Assembly: GCA_965199975.1 (NCBI GenBank)
Contig: OZ241340.1
Span: 2,666,001 to 2,730,000, forward strand
From: JASLDZ01 sp965199975
GTDB taxonomy: Bacteria; Pseudomonadota; Alphaproteobacteria; Caulobacterales; Caulobacteraceae
DNA length: 64,000 nucleotides
Reading direction: 5' to 3'
In this document: in pieces, positions 1 to 8,264 of the stretch
Position numbering within the stretch: the stretch's first letter is position 1
Layout of the letters: every line of letters starts with the position of its first letter
Made by a program: the position numbers and the translations under genes
The notes under the pieces: model-generated
Told to the model about the DNA's origin: nothing
Database searches by the model: none
Seen by the model: the letters and a program-made list of their open reading frames with translations, nothing else

Positions 1-60
1 TCTGAGATACGGCCCATGTTTCGCTTACGCGAGGCGATCCGCGCTCACCACACACGTCCC

Positions 61-75
61 GTTACCGCCTGTAAC
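61..75. promoter_or_regulatory. Inverted repeat GTTAC-N5-GTAAC, possible operator
   Basis: Perfect 5-bp arms separated by 5 bases lie in the non-coding stretch between the ftsZ terminator and the window edge. A minus-strand gene beginning beyond position 1 could use it, but that gene is not visible, so a regulatory role is only a guess. Confidence 0.25.
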
Positions 76-189
76 GACCACATTGCGACCCCATTCACGT
101 CACGAGAAGGTTACGTTCGAGACGAGCGGCGACCGTCAGTCGCGGCGGAGATCGATCTCAGGCGCTTTCACGCCTTCCACCTCGAAACA

Positions 190-222
190 AAACGCCCGGA
201 AGCTCAGCTTCCGGGCGTTTTA
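190..222. terminator. Bidirectional rho-independent terminator downstream of ftsZ
   Basis: A 14-bp perfect stem (AACGCCCGGAAGCT pairing with AGCTTCCGGGCGTT, 191-204 with 206-219) lies 24 bases past the ftsZ stop. It is followed by T-runs on both strands (GTTTTA on plus, GTTTTGTTT on minus). It should end ftsZ transcription. The stem continues almost to the centre, leaving a very small loop. Confidence 0.85.
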
Positions 223-245
223 TTCACGACACCTTTACGTTTCGA

Positions 246-1766
246 TTAGTTGGCGAGGCGCCGCAGGAACGAGGGGATGTCAAGATCTTCGCTCGCATCC
301 ATCGGCGCTTCGGCGGCGATGGGTTGGGCCGAACCGCCGCTGCGCGCCTGGGGAATGGGCGCGGCCGGTGTGGACGCTGGCGCGGGCGCAAGCGGCTCAG
401 GCCGATGGCGGCCTCCGAAGAGGCTGAGCAGCCCCCCCTTTCGCTCGGGCGCCTGGCGAGGGTCCGGCAGCGGCGGCTGGCCGGGCTTGCTGTAGGAGCG
501 CGGACCCTGTCCCAGCGTCTCGGATCGTGGCCGTGCGGTGTCGAGGAACAGGGCGTCCTCGTGCCGCGCGTCGGCGGGCTCACCGTACGGATCCTCGCCC
601 GCGGAGGGGTCCTCGACGCGCGCCGAGACATGGCGCGCCTCGATCGCGGCCGGCTCGGGCGCGGTGGCGACGGCGGTGTAGGCGGGGAGCGGCGCGGTCA
701 CGGCCGCGGAGCGGGCGGCGGCCAGGGTGGCGGGCTTGGGCGGCGCGGCCGCCTCGACGCGGGCCGAGGGACGGATCACCGGCTCGCCGGCGCGGATGGC
801 GTCGGCCTCCATGCCGGTGGCCACCACCGACACGCGAATCTTGCCCTCCAGCGCCGGGTCGAAGGCCGCGCCGAAGATGATGTTGGCGTCGGGATCGACC
901 TCCGACGAGATGGCGTTGGCCGCCTCGTCGACCTCCAGCAGCGTCATGTCGAGGCCGCCGGTGACGTTGACCAGCACCGCCTTGGCGCCCTTGAGCGAGA
1001 CCTCGTCGAGCAGCGGGTTCTGGATGGCGTTCTGGGCGGCGACGAGCGCGCGGTCCTCGCCCGAGCCTTCGCCCGTGCCCATCATGGCCTTGCCCATCTC
1101 GGTCATCACCGCGCGCACGTCGGCGAAGTCGAGGTTGATCAGGCCGGGGGTGACCATCAGGTCGGTGATCGAGCGCACGCCCGAGTGCAGCACCTGGTCG
1201 GCCATGCCGAAGGCTTCGGCGAAGGTGGTCCGCTCGTTGGCGATGCGGAACAGGTTCTGGTTGGGAATGACGATGAGGGTGTCGACGTAACGGGTCAGCT
1301 CGTGCACGCCGGCCTCGGCCAGGCGCATGCGGTGGCGGCCCTCGAAGGTGAAGGGCTTGGTGACCACGCCCACGGTCAGTATGCCGCGCTCGCGCGCCGC
1401 CTTGGCGATGGAGGGCGCCGCGCCGGTGCCGGTGCCCCCGCCCATGCCGGCGGTGATGAACACCATGTGCGCGCCATCGAGGTGCTCGCTGATCTCGGGC
1501 AGGCTCTCCTCGGCGGCCGAGGCCCCGACCTCGGGGTGGGCGCCGGCGCCCAGGCCCTGGGTGACGGTGACGCCGAGCTGGATGCGCCGGTCGGTCTTGG
1601 CGAACTGCAGCTGCTGGGCGTCGGTGTTGGCGACCACGAACTCGACGCCCTCGAGCCCAGTCTCGATCATGTTGTTGACGGCGTTGCCGCCCGCGCCGCC
1701 CACGCCGAACACCACGATGCGGGGCTTGAGTTCTGTGGCGCGGGGCGCCGAGAGATTGATCGCCAT
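246..1766 (-). CDS. ftsZ: Cell division protein FtsZ
   Basis: Tubulin-like GTPase that polymerises into the cytokinetic Z-ring at midcell. The 506-residue product has the Rossmann start GVGGAGGNAVNNM (about 21-33), the tubulin signature GGGTGTG at 109-115, and the T7-loop region NLDFADV near 211-217. An acidic/proline-rich linker of about 160 residues follows, then the conserved C-terminal peptide DLDIPSFLRRLAN (494-506) that binds FtsA and other partners. The total length and long linker match Caulobacter FtsZ. The start is preceded by AGGATC on the minus strand. It is the last gene of the local division cluster but is separated from ftsA by an inserted two-gene phosphorelay and an exported protein, and has its own upstream region with a CtrA-type box. 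Confidence 0.98.
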   Translation of the reverse strand: MAINLSAPRATELKPRIVVFGVGGAGGNAVNNMIETGLEGVEFVVANTDAQQLQFAKTDRRIQLGVTVTQGLGAGAHPEVGASAAEESLPEISEHLDGAHMVFITAGMGGGTGTGAAPSIAKAARERGILTVGVVTKPFTFEGRHRMRLAEAGVHELTRYVDTLIVIPNQNLFRIANERTTFAEAFGMADQVLHSGVRSITDLMVTPGLINLDFADVRAVMTEMGKAMMGTGEGSGEDRALVAAQNAIQNPLLDEVSLKGAKAVLVNVTGGLDMTLLEVDEAANAISSEVDPDANIIFGAAFDPALEGKIRVSVVATGMEADAIRAGEPVIRPSARVEAAAPPKPATLAAARSAAVTAPLPAYTAVATAPEPAAIEARHVSARVEDPSAGEDPYGEPADARHEDALFLDTARPRSETLGQGPRSYSKPGQPPLPDPRQAPERKGGLLSLFGGRHRPEPLAPAPASTPAAPIPQARSGGSAQPIAAEAPMDASEDLDIPSFLRRLAN

Positions 1767-2146
1767 GGGTGTGGATCCTGACCGCCGGGTTCTCCGCGGT
1801 CCCTTTCAGGGAGGTCGGCCCCCGATCAGGACCCCGTCGTGCTTAATGCTGAGTTAACGACTTAGAACGAGTCGGCGCGGACGCGATCCGCGCGGCTGTG
1901 GAAAACTGCGGAAAGCACGCTCGCCCGCATGATCGGGCGATCAATAGGGCCTCCAGAGCCGTCGGTCGACGTCGGCGGCGCCAAGTCGCCGCCGCCGCTT
2001 TATGGCGGCCGCATCCGCCGACTTGGCGGGCGGCGTACGGCGAAGGCGCAGACCGGGACGCATGACGCCGCCGGGGAGCAGGCTTACCCCGCGCCGCGTC
2101 CGACAGATCGATCATGTCGTTCGCTCCTAAAAAGCCTGCCTATCGC
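1767..2146. other. Non-coding region upstream of ftsZ
   Basis: About 380 bases without a credible gene. The half next to ftsZ holds the CtrA-type box (1843-1858). Around 1971-2035 there is a GC-rich inverted arrangement (GCCAAGTCGCC and CCGACTTGGCGG) that could form a hairpin. The ORFs that cross this stretch have low-complexity Arg/Ala content and look spurious. Confidence 0.5.
1843..1858 (-). promoter_or_regulatory. CtrA-type binding site upstream of ftsZ
   Basis: TTAA (1843-1846), seven bases, then TTAAC (1854-1858) exactly fits the Caulobacter CtrA consensus TTAA-N7-TTAAC. It lies about 77-92 bases upstream of the ftsZ start codon. In Caulobacter CtrA represses ftsZ in swarmer cells from such a site. 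The same role here is inference from position and motif. Confidence 0.7.
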
Positions 2147-2626
2147 CTACTCCGGGCCGCACCGCAGCTGGATCGATCTCTCTTTCATCCGCTCCTTTCC
2201 ATGACCGACGAGAGACGCCTTGAACGAGATGTAAGGGCAACTCTTCACCCTGACCAAGGTGACGATGCTCGCCCGCGGCCCGCCCCATCCTGTGTCTGGG
2301 GAGAACGTCCTGTCCATTACGACCGTGCTCGTTTCACCGGGCTCGTACCCGCCCGTGGTCACGACCAGATGGACTTTCGGACCCGGAAGGGTGGAGTTCG
2401 GCCGCTCAGACACGGCGACGACGACGGCCATGACATGAACGTCGATCGGCTGGGAGACCTCAGGATTTTCGAACTCGGCGCTCGGGTCGAAGAGGTCGGT
2501 TCCAAACGCGCCCGTGTCTTGAAAAAACGGCAGCACCTTGAGGCTCACGATGCGCGCTCGCGCATGCGCCGTCGCGGGGTCGGCCGTCATCGAAGCCGCG
2601 AGGGCGACCCACGCCGGCGCCATCAT
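2147..2626 (-). CDS. Hypothetical exported protein
   Basis: About 159 residues if started at the ATG pair at 2624-2626. That start is chosen because it opens directly into a signal-peptide-like stretch (MMAPAWVALAASMTADPATAHA), with GGAA a few bases upstream; a longer reading adds 24 residues that do not resemble a signal. The mature part is rich in short beta-type segments, with two cysteines in the last third that could form a disulfide. I do not recognise the family. It lies between ftsZ and the HPt gene on the same strand; whether it has anything to do with division is unknown. Confidence 0.55.
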   Translation of the reverse strand: MMAPAWVALAASMTADPATAHARARIVSLKVLPFFQDTGAFGTDLFDPSAEFENPEVSQPIDVHVMAVVVAVSERPNSTLPGPKVHLVVTTGGYEPGETSTVVMDRTFSPDTGWGGPRASIVTLVRVKSCPYISFKASLVGHGKERMKERSIQLRCGPE

Positions 2627-2724
2627 GGAGCTGAATTCCGGTTTCGGGGACCGCCAGCCTAACACGCGGCGGCTGGACCCGGGCGATGCGGAGGTCAAGT
2701 CTTCAGGGCGCCAGTCGCTGCGGC

Positions 2725-3060
2725 TCAGCGAGTGGCGCGTGCGCCCAACGCTGCGATCACGGCGCGGGCGGCGCGCGAGGCGGCCAGCGCCTCGCGCAGG
2801 GCCGGGGCGGGATCGGCGCCCGCCTTGCAGGCCGTTTCGACCGCGCGGCAGCGCTCGGCCAGGTCGAGGAAGCCGATGCCGCCTGCGGCGCCGACGAGGC
2901 CGTGCGCCTGCGCGGCCAGGGCGCCGACGTCGCCGGGCGGAGCCGCTGCAAAGCCTTCGAGCTCGCGGCCCAGCTCGGCCAGCAGCGGCTGGAGCGGCTC
3001 GGCGCCCACCGCCTCGATCAACTCACGCAGGGCGGCGGGAGCCGGGGCGTCCACGGTCAT
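2725..3060 (-). CDS. HPt-domain histidine phosphotransfer protein
   Basis: A 111-residue, all-helical protein with the phosphotransfer motif AxAHGLVGAAGGIGF; His53 is the predicted phospho-acceptor (family form AHxLKGxxxxxG). It contains little besides one HPt domain, so it would relay phosphate between a hybrid kinase and a receiver. Its start overlaps the stop of the upstream receiver gene by four bases (ATGA), so the two are translationally coupled and probably partners. No histidine kinase is encoded nearby; the donor must be elsewhere. Confidence 0.85.
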   Translation of the reverse strand: MTVDAPAPAALRELIEAVGAEPLQPLLAELGRELEGFAAAPPGDVGALAAQAHGLVGAAGGIGFLDLAERCRAVETACKAGADPAPALREALAASRAARAVIAALGARATR

Positions 3061-3485
3061 CGGGCGGCGATCGAGACGCCGCGCACCGTGGTGAGGTCGT
3101 CAACCCACAGGGCCCCCCCGTCGCTGAGCAGGCTCTCCACCTTGCTGCAGAGCTTGTCCAGGTCGCAGGGCTTGGTCAGGTAGCCCGAAGCGCCGGCGCG
3201 GTGGGCGCGAGCGACGAAGTCAGGATCGTCCACCGCCGTCAGCATCAGCACCGGCACGTCGGGCATCAGCCCTTCGCTCTTGATGAAGGCCAGCAGGTCG
3301 AGCCCGCTCAGCCCCGGCATCTCCACGTCGAGGATCAGCAGATCCGCCCGGTCGCGCCGCAGCGCCGTAAGGAGCTCCGCCGAACCGGGGAAGACGCGCA
3401 CGGTGTAGCCCAGGCTCTCGAGCTTGAGCGCAAGCACCCCCGTGACGATGGGGTTGTCGTCCACCGCGAAGATGCGCGCGCCCAT
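3057..3485 (-). CDS. Single-domain response regulator (receiver only)
   Basis: A 142-residue stand-alone receiver domain with the acidic pocket VDDN at 8-11, phospho-acceptor Asp53 in LILDVEMPG, the switch Thr in LTAVDD (about 83), and Lys105 in YLTKP. There is no DNA-binding output domain, so it works by phosphotransfer or protein interaction, like CheY/DivK-type regulators. It overlaps the HPt gene by four bases. It sits 85 bases downstream of ftsA inside the division cluster, which suggests, but does not prove, a link to cell-cycle signalling. Confidence 0.9.
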   Translation of the reverse strand: MGARIFAVDDNPIVTGVLALKLESLGYTVRVFPGSAELLTALRRDRADLLILDVEMPGLSGLDLLAFIKSEGLMPDVPVLMLTAVDDPDFVARAHRAGASGYLTKPCDLDKLCSKVESLLSDGGALWVDDLTTVRGVSIAAR

Positions 3486-3570
3486 GCGTTCGGCCCCGAG
3501 TTCGCGGCAAGGTCGGCGAACGAGGTTAACGGAGGCCTAGCGGGAACGACGCACACCGGGCCTTGGGCGT

Positions 3571-4899
3571 CTACAGGTTGGCGCGCAGCCAGCCGGCGGC
3601 GCGGGCCACCACGTTGGCGCCCTCGCCGTCCTCGCGCGGGGCGACGTAGCGGGGCTGGGCGCGCCTGGCGCTCGCGGCCTCGCGCGGGCCGAAGGCGGCG
3701 CGCTGCAGCACGCCCACCGCCGAGCAGAAGGCCGCGCCCGAGGCGGCCTCGGCCAGATGCGGCGCGCGGCGCGGGCGGCCGAGACGCACGGGGCGGTCGA
3801 ACACCCGGTGCGCCACCTCGAGCGCCCCCGTGAGCTGCGAGGCGCCGCCGCACAGCACCACGCCGGCCGAAGAGTCGATGGGCACGCCCGACTGGCGCAG
3901 CCGCTCGCGCAGGAGCTCCAGCGTCTCCTCCACGCGCGGGGCGATCACGCCCTTCAGCAGCGAGCGAGGCGCCACCACCGGGCCGGCGGCCGGGTCGTCG
4001 CCGCGGGGCGGGGCCTCGATCGTCTCGCGGTCCTCGTTGGCCGAGGCGATGGCCGAGCCGTGCAGCGTCTTGATCCGCTCGGCGCCGGCGATCGTGGTGG
4101 AGAGGCCCCGGGCGATGTCCTGCGTCACGTGCAGGCCGCCCACGGGCAGGCTGTCGACGTGAAGCAGGCTGCCGTGGCCGAACACCGCCACGGACGTCGA
4201 ACCGCCGCCCATGTCGATGCAGATGCAGCCGAGGTCCATCTCGTCGTCCTCGAGCGCCGCCAAGGCCGAGGCGAAGGGCGCGGCGACCACGCCCTCCAGC
4301 TGCAGGTGCGCCAGCTCCACCGCGTGGGAGAGGGTGGCGTAGAAGGTCTCGGCCAGGGTGACGATCAGGAGGTCGAGGCCCAGCACCCGGCCGAACATGT
4401 TGCGTGGATCGCGCACCGCGCGCGAGCCGTCCACGCTCCAGGCGATGGGCAGGAGGTGGATCGCGCGCCGCCCCGGCATGCGGGCCTGCGCCAGCGCCAG
4501 CTGCAGCGCGCGGCCGAGGTCGGCGTCGGTGATCGGGCGCGCGCCCAGGCTCACCTGCGCCTGCACCCGGTGGGAGGCGAGCTGGCCGCCGGCGGTGGTC
4601 AGCACCACGCCCTGCACCGACACGCCCGCCATCGCCTCCGCGCGCTCGACGGCCTGGGCGATGGCCTCGGCCGCCTCGTCGATGCACACCACCGTGGCGC
4701 CCTTGACGCCGCGCGCGCGCACATGGGCCACGCCGGCCGCTGTGATCTCGCGCGCGTCGCGGTTGGCGCCGTCGGGCTTCATGATGAAGCAGCCGACCTT
4801 GCTGGCGCCCAGGTCCACCGCCGCCACCAGCGGCTGCCGGTGGCCGGTCAGCGCCTTGATGCCGTCGCGCGCCGCGCGCCGATCCTTGAGGTTCGACAT
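3571..4899 (-). CDS. ftsA: Cell division protein FtsA
   Basis: Actin-fold protein that tethers FtsZ filaments to the inner membrane. The 442-residue product has the phosphate-1 motif VAAVDLGASKVG near 24-35, the phosphate-2 segment CIDMGGGSTSVAVF in the middle, the adenosine motif VVLCGGASQLTGA, and a C-terminal amphipathic segment AGWLRANL that would insert in the membrane. The start at 4899 is chosen over an in-frame ATG 51 bases upstream because it has a strong GGAGGGGG site at the right spacing. It lies 56 bases downstream of ftsQ on the same strand. Confidence 0.96.
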   Translation of the reverse strand: MSNLKDRRAARDGIKALTGHRQPLVAAVDLGASKVGCFIMKPDGANRDAREITAAGVAHVRARGVKGATVVCIDEAAEAIAQAVERAEAMAGVSVQGVVLTTAGGQLASHRVQAQVSLGARPITDADLGRALQLALAQARMPGRRAIHLLPIAWSVDGSRAVRDPRNMFGRVLGLDLLIVTLAETFYATLSHAVELAHLQLEGVVAAPFASALAALEDDEMDLGCICIDMGGGSTSVAVFGHGSLLHVDSLPVGGLHVTQDIARGLSTTIAGAERIKTLHGSAIASANEDRETIEAPPRGDDPAAGPVVAPRSLLKGVIAPRVEETLELLRERLRQSGVPIDSSAGVVLCGGASQLTGALEVAHRVFDRPVRLGRPRRAPHLAEAASGAAFCSAVGVLQRAAFGPREAASARRAQPRYVAPREDGEGANVVARAAGWLRANL

Positions 4900-4955
4900 G
4901 GTTTTCGCCCCCTCCGTCGGCGCCGTCCGCGCCGCCGCTCGCCCGTGCATGCTGC

Positions 4956-5864
4956 TCACTGTCCCCCGACGAGGGGCGGCTGGGCCGGGCCGGGCGCGTC
5001 CGCGCCTCCCCGGGGCCGCACGGTGACGAGGTCCGGGTCGCGCAGGTCGATGCGCGCGAAACCCAGTTCGAGCAGACGCGAGCGGCCGTCCAGCGCGTCG
5101 AGCTGGATCAGGGCGGCGTCTTCGTTCTGCGCCGGGAGCTGGATGAGCCCGCCGTCCTTCAACCTCAGGTCCCAGCGGCGCGCGTCCACGCGCACCAGGG
5201 CGTCTAGCCGCTCCATCAGGCGCGGGCGCGCCGCGATCTGCGGCAGGATGACGCCGGCGGCCTCGTTGGCGCCCTCCCCCACCACCAGCGGCAGCGCCGG
5301 GAACCGGCCGGGATCGGCCTCGGGGATGACCTGGCCGTCGGCGTCGATCAGCTTGGCCACGCCGTGGTCCTGCCAGACCGCCACGCGCTGGCGCTCCTGC
5401 GCGGAGATCACCAGCGTGTCGGGCCACAGGCGCAGGATGCGCGCGGACTTGACCCAGCCCACCCCCTGCACCCGGTCGCGTACGGCGGCGAGGTCGAGCC
5501 CGGCCAGCGGCATGTCGCGCACCACGCCCGCGCCGCGCAGGATGTCGGCCTCCGCATACTCCGAGACGCCCTGAAGCTTCACCTTCTCCAGCCGCAGGCC
5601 CGCATGGCCCAGCGCGCGCGCCAACGCGTCGCCCGCGGCGACCTCGATGCGATGCAGACGGTGACCCGTGGCCAGCACGGCGACGCCGCCCGCCACCAGG
5701 ACGGCGGCGGCCAGCGCCGGCGCAATCCGGGCGTCGAGCCCTGCGCGCGACTTGCCGGGCGGAGCTGCGGCGGGGCGCCGGCCCGGGCCGCGCGGGGCCG
5801 CCGGGGCGCGGGGCGCGGCCGCGCGCGCGCCTCCCCCGGTCGATCCGCGCGTCACCGCAGGCAT
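4956..5864 (-). CDS. ftsQ: Cell division protein FtsQ
   Basis: Bitopic divisome protein linking early and late division proteins. From the chosen start (302 residues) there is an Ala/Pro/Arg-rich cytoplasmic tail, one membrane segment (IAPALAAAVLVAGGVAVLA), then a POTRA domain beginning near KLQGVSEYAEADIL, followed by the FtsQ/DivIB beta region with WPDTLVISAQER. The start at 5864 has GGAGGA immediately upstream and overlaps the end of ddl by 13 bases; an in-frame start 15 codons further upstream lacks such a site. Confidence 0.93.
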   Translation of the reverse strand: MPAVTRGSTGGGARAAAPRAPAAPRGPGRRPAAAPPGKSRAGLDARIAPALAAAVLVAGGVAVLATGHRLHRIEVAAGDALARALGHAGLRLEKVKLQGVSEYAEADILRGAGVVRDMPLAGLDLAAVRDRVQGVGWVKSARILRLWPDTLVISAQERQRVAVWQDHGVAKLIDADGQVIPEADPGRFPALPLVVGEGANEAAGVILPQIAARPRLMERLDALVRVDARRWDLRLKDGGLIQLPAQNEDAALIQLDALDGRSRLLELGFARIDLRDPDLVTVRPRGGADAPGPAQPPLVGGQ

Positions 5865-6793
5865 GAGGCGTCCTCCACGAGCCAGAGCACCAATCGGTCG
5901 TAGCTCCACCCCGCATAGGCCGCCTGTTCCGGGGCCAGCGAAGTGGGGGTCATGCCCGGCTGGGTGTTGACCTCCAGAAGAACCAAATCGCCCTTAAGAT
6001 CGTCATAACGCAGGTCCGACCTGCTCACGCCTCGGCAACCTAAAGCCGCATGCGCCGCCTCCGATTGCCGCAGGGCCCGCTCGGTGATCTCAGGCGGCAG
6101 ATCGGCGGGCAGGACGTGGCGCGAGCCGCCCTCGCCGTACTTGGATTCGTAGTCGTACCAGCCGCTTGCGGAGATGATGTCGGTGACCGCCAGCGCCCGC
6201 GGACCCGCCGCCTCGCCCACGACCGTCACCGCCAACTCGCGCCCGGCGATATAGGGCTCGACCATGACGCGCTCGCCGTAGGCCCAGTCGTCAGCCCCCA
6301 CCTCCGCCGGCGGCCGGTTGGCGCCTTCCAGCACGCGGATCACGCCCACCGAGGAGCCTTCTGCATTGGGCTTCACGACGTACGGCGGCTGCAGGACGTG
6401 ACGGGCCGCCACCTCGCGGCGATCGAACAGTCCGCCCCCCGGCACGGTGACGCAGGCGGCGCTGAGCACCGCCTTGGCCTTCTCCTTGTCCATGGCCAGC
6501 GCCGAGGCCAGCACGCCCGAGTGGGTGTACGGAATGGCCAACGTCTCCAGCACGCCCTGCACGCACCCGTCTTCGCCCCACACCCCGTGCAGGGCGTTGA
6601 AGGCGACCTCCGGCTTCAGCGCGGCCAGGACCGCGGCGACGTCGCGCCCCGCGTCGACGGCTTGAACCTCGGCGCCCAGCCGCTCCATCGCCGCGACGAC
6701 CCCCTCGCCCGTGGAGAGGCTGATCTCCCGCTCCGACGACACGCCGCCCAAGAGGACGGCGATCCGGCGGCCGGCGAGGGGGAGGATGGTCAT
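5852..6793 (-). CDS. ddl: D-alanine--D-alanine ligase
   Basis: ATP-grasp enzyme that makes D-Ala-D-Ala for peptidoglycan precursors in the cytoplasm. At 313 residues it is of DdlB length. Visible motifs: LLGGVSSEREISL near the N-terminus, ALHGVWGEDGCVQG, YTHSGVLASALAMDKEKAK, the ATP-grasp lysine segment YVVKPNAEGSSVGV, and the metal-binding LLEVNTQPGMTPTSL close to the C-terminus. It is in the typical mur-ddl-fts order and overlaps ftsQ. A plus-strand gene separates it from murB. Confidence 0.97.
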   Translation of the reverse strand: MTILPLAGRRIAVLLGGVSSEREISLSTGEGVVAAMERLGAEVQAVDAGRDVAAVLAALKPEVAFNALHGVWGEDGCVQGVLETLAIPYTHSGVLASALAMDKEKAKAVLSAACVTVPGGGLFDRREVAARHVLQPPYVVKPNAEGSSVGVIRVLEGANRPPAEVGADDWAYGERVMVEPYIAGRELAVTVVGEAAGPRALAVTDIISASGWYDYESKYGEGGSRHVLPADLPPEITERALRQSEAAHAALGCRGVSRSDLRYDDLKGDLVLLEVNTQPGMTPTSLAPEQAAYAGWSYDRLVLWLVEDASCLR

Positions 6794-6872
6794 GGAGGCT
6801 CCGGGGGCGAAGGCCGCTTGGCGCGCGTGCCAGGCTAGAGGAAATGCGACGAACGCGCTTTAGACTGACTGC

Positions 6873-7331
6873 ATGCGCGATCCAGAGTCCGCCGACACGG
6901 TGAGCTTGACGCGGGAGCGCGCCCGCACGGCGCGCAACGCCTTCCTGTTCGCCGCCCTGGCGGCCCTCGCGTTGCGGGAATGCCTTCATGCAGGCGGTCA
7001 CCCGCGCCTGCTTCTGGGGGGGCTCGCGCTTCTCGCCGTCTTCGTCCCGATACTGGCCCTGACCCTGACCTCGCTGCTGCGCCTTCCGCGGCTGACGATC
7101 TCTCCGCACGGGGTGGAGGTCGCCAGGATGATCCGGCCCGGCGCCTGGTCGTGGTCGCAGCTCGCCAGCCTGCGCCTCCGCGACAACAACGGGTTCGTTG
7201 CGTTCGTCATGGACAGGCCTGGAGGATCGGGGCCTCACGACCAACTCGTATTCGCACCGGTCAAGGGATGGTGCGTGGTCTCCGACGCCTTCATCGCGGC
7301 CATGACGACAGCGAAAGCCAAATGGCGTTGA
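6873..7331 (+). CDS. Hypothetical membrane protein, possible PH-like fold
   Basis: 152 residues. Two adjacent hydrophobic segments (about 22-35 and 45-68) are followed by a soluble part containing LPRLTISPHGVEV and a W-S-W pattern (PGAWSWSQLASLRL), which resembles bacterial PH-like membrane proteins. No catalytic motif is visible. It is on the opposite strand to the whole division/cell-wall cluster and fits between the divergent ddl start (6793) and the convergent murB stop (three bases from its own stop). It therefore splits the cluster into two transcription units. Confidence 0.75.
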   Translation: MRDPESADTVSLTRERARTARNAFLFAALAALALRECLHAGGHPRLLLGGLALLAVFVPILALTLTSLLRLPRLTISPHGVEVARMIRPGAWSWSQLASLRLRDNNGFVAFVMDRPGGSGPHDQLVFAPVKGWCVVSDAFIAAMTTAKAKWR

Positions 7332-7334
7332 GGC

Positions 7335-8264
7335 TCACGCCCGTCCGACGCGCCTGATCTCCCATTCCAGAGCGACGCCCTGCTGGGCGAGCACGTCGGC
7401 GCGCACCCGCTCGCCCAAACCCTCGAGATCCGAGGCGGTGGCCTCGCCGGGGTTGATGAGGAAGTTGGCGTGCTGGGGACTGAACATCGCGCCGCCGCCC
7501 GTCGCCTGGAACGGCTTGCCGCGCCAGCCGGCCGCCTCGACGCAGCGCCAAGCCGAGAGCGTTTCGCCGTGCGGCCCCGCCGGGTTCTTGAAGGTGGAGC
7601 CGCCGGTCTTTTCGCGGATCGGCTGGCTCGCCCCCCGGCGCACGGTGATCGCGTCCATGCGCGCCTGCACGGCGGCAGGGTCGTCGCGTGCGCCCGCGAA
7701 GAGGGCGCCGGTGAAGATCAGCAGCCGGGTGTCCGCCGCCTCGCTGTGGCGGTAGCTGTAGCCCATGTCGGCGTTCGAGAGCGTGATCGCCTCCCCCGCC
7801 CGCGTCAGCGCGTAGGCCTCGACCAGCACGTCCCGCGTCTCCTGGCCGTAGCAGCCGGCGTTCATCACCACCGCACCGCCGATTGCGCCCGGCACGCCGG
7901 TGTAGAACTCCAGCCCAGCAATCCCTGCGGCGGCGGCGGCCTTGGAGACCTGCGCGTCCAGCGCCGCCGCGCCGGCGCGGATGCAGGCGCCTTCAAGCGG
8001 CGCGACGGCGGCGAAAGGCTTGCCCAGGCGCACCACCACGCCCTCCACCCCCCCGTCACGCACCAGCGTGTTGGAGCCGACGCCCAGCACGGTGAGCGGC
8101 ACGCCCTGATCGAGCCCGCGCAGGAAACAGGCGAGGTCGTCTTCGTCGGCCGGCAGGTAGAGCACATCGGCCGGGCCGCCGACGCGCAGCCAGGTATAGG
8201 GAGCCAGCGGCGCGTCGATCACCAGACGGCCGCGCACTGGCGGCAGGGCGGCGCGCCAGCTCAC
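7335..8264 (-). CDS. murB: UDP-N-acetylenolpyruvoylglucosamine reductase MurB
   Basis: FAD enzyme that reduces UDP-GlcNAc-enolpyruvate to UDP-MurNAc using NADPH. The 309-residue product has the FAD-binding stretch VLGVGSNTLVRDGGVEGVVV, GVPGAIGGAVVMNAGCYG, the active-site Tyr/Arg loop YSYRHSE, the serine-containing GGSTFKNPAG, and the C-terminal FLINPGEATASDLEGL with the proton-relay glutamate. It starts with GTG overlapping the murC stop (GTGA), showing translational coupling. Confidence 0.97.
   Translation of the reverse strand: MSWRAALPPVRGRLVIDAPLAPYTWLRVGGPADVLYLPADEDDLACFLRGLDQGVPLTVLGVGSNTLVRDGGVEGVVVRLGKPFAAVAPLEGACIRAGAAALDAQVSKAAAAAGIAGLEFYTGVPGAIGGAVVMNAGCYGQETRDVLVEAYALTRAGEAITLSNADMGYSYRHSEAADTRLLIFTGALFAGARDDPAAVQARMDAITVRRGASQPIREKTGGSTFKNPAGPHGETLSAWRCVEAAGWRGKPFQATGGGAMFSPQHANFLINPGEATASDLEGLGERVRADVLAQQGVALEWEIRRVGRA

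Noticed and set aside
1..245. Small plus-strand ORFs at 16-249 and 83-427
   Set aside because: They cross the ftsZ terminator, have no ribosome site and no protein-like pattern.
324..1781. 485-codon plus-strand ORF antisense to ftsZ
   Set aside because: Arg/Gly/Ala/His-rich translation without motifs, mirrors the GC-rich codon pattern of ftsZ.
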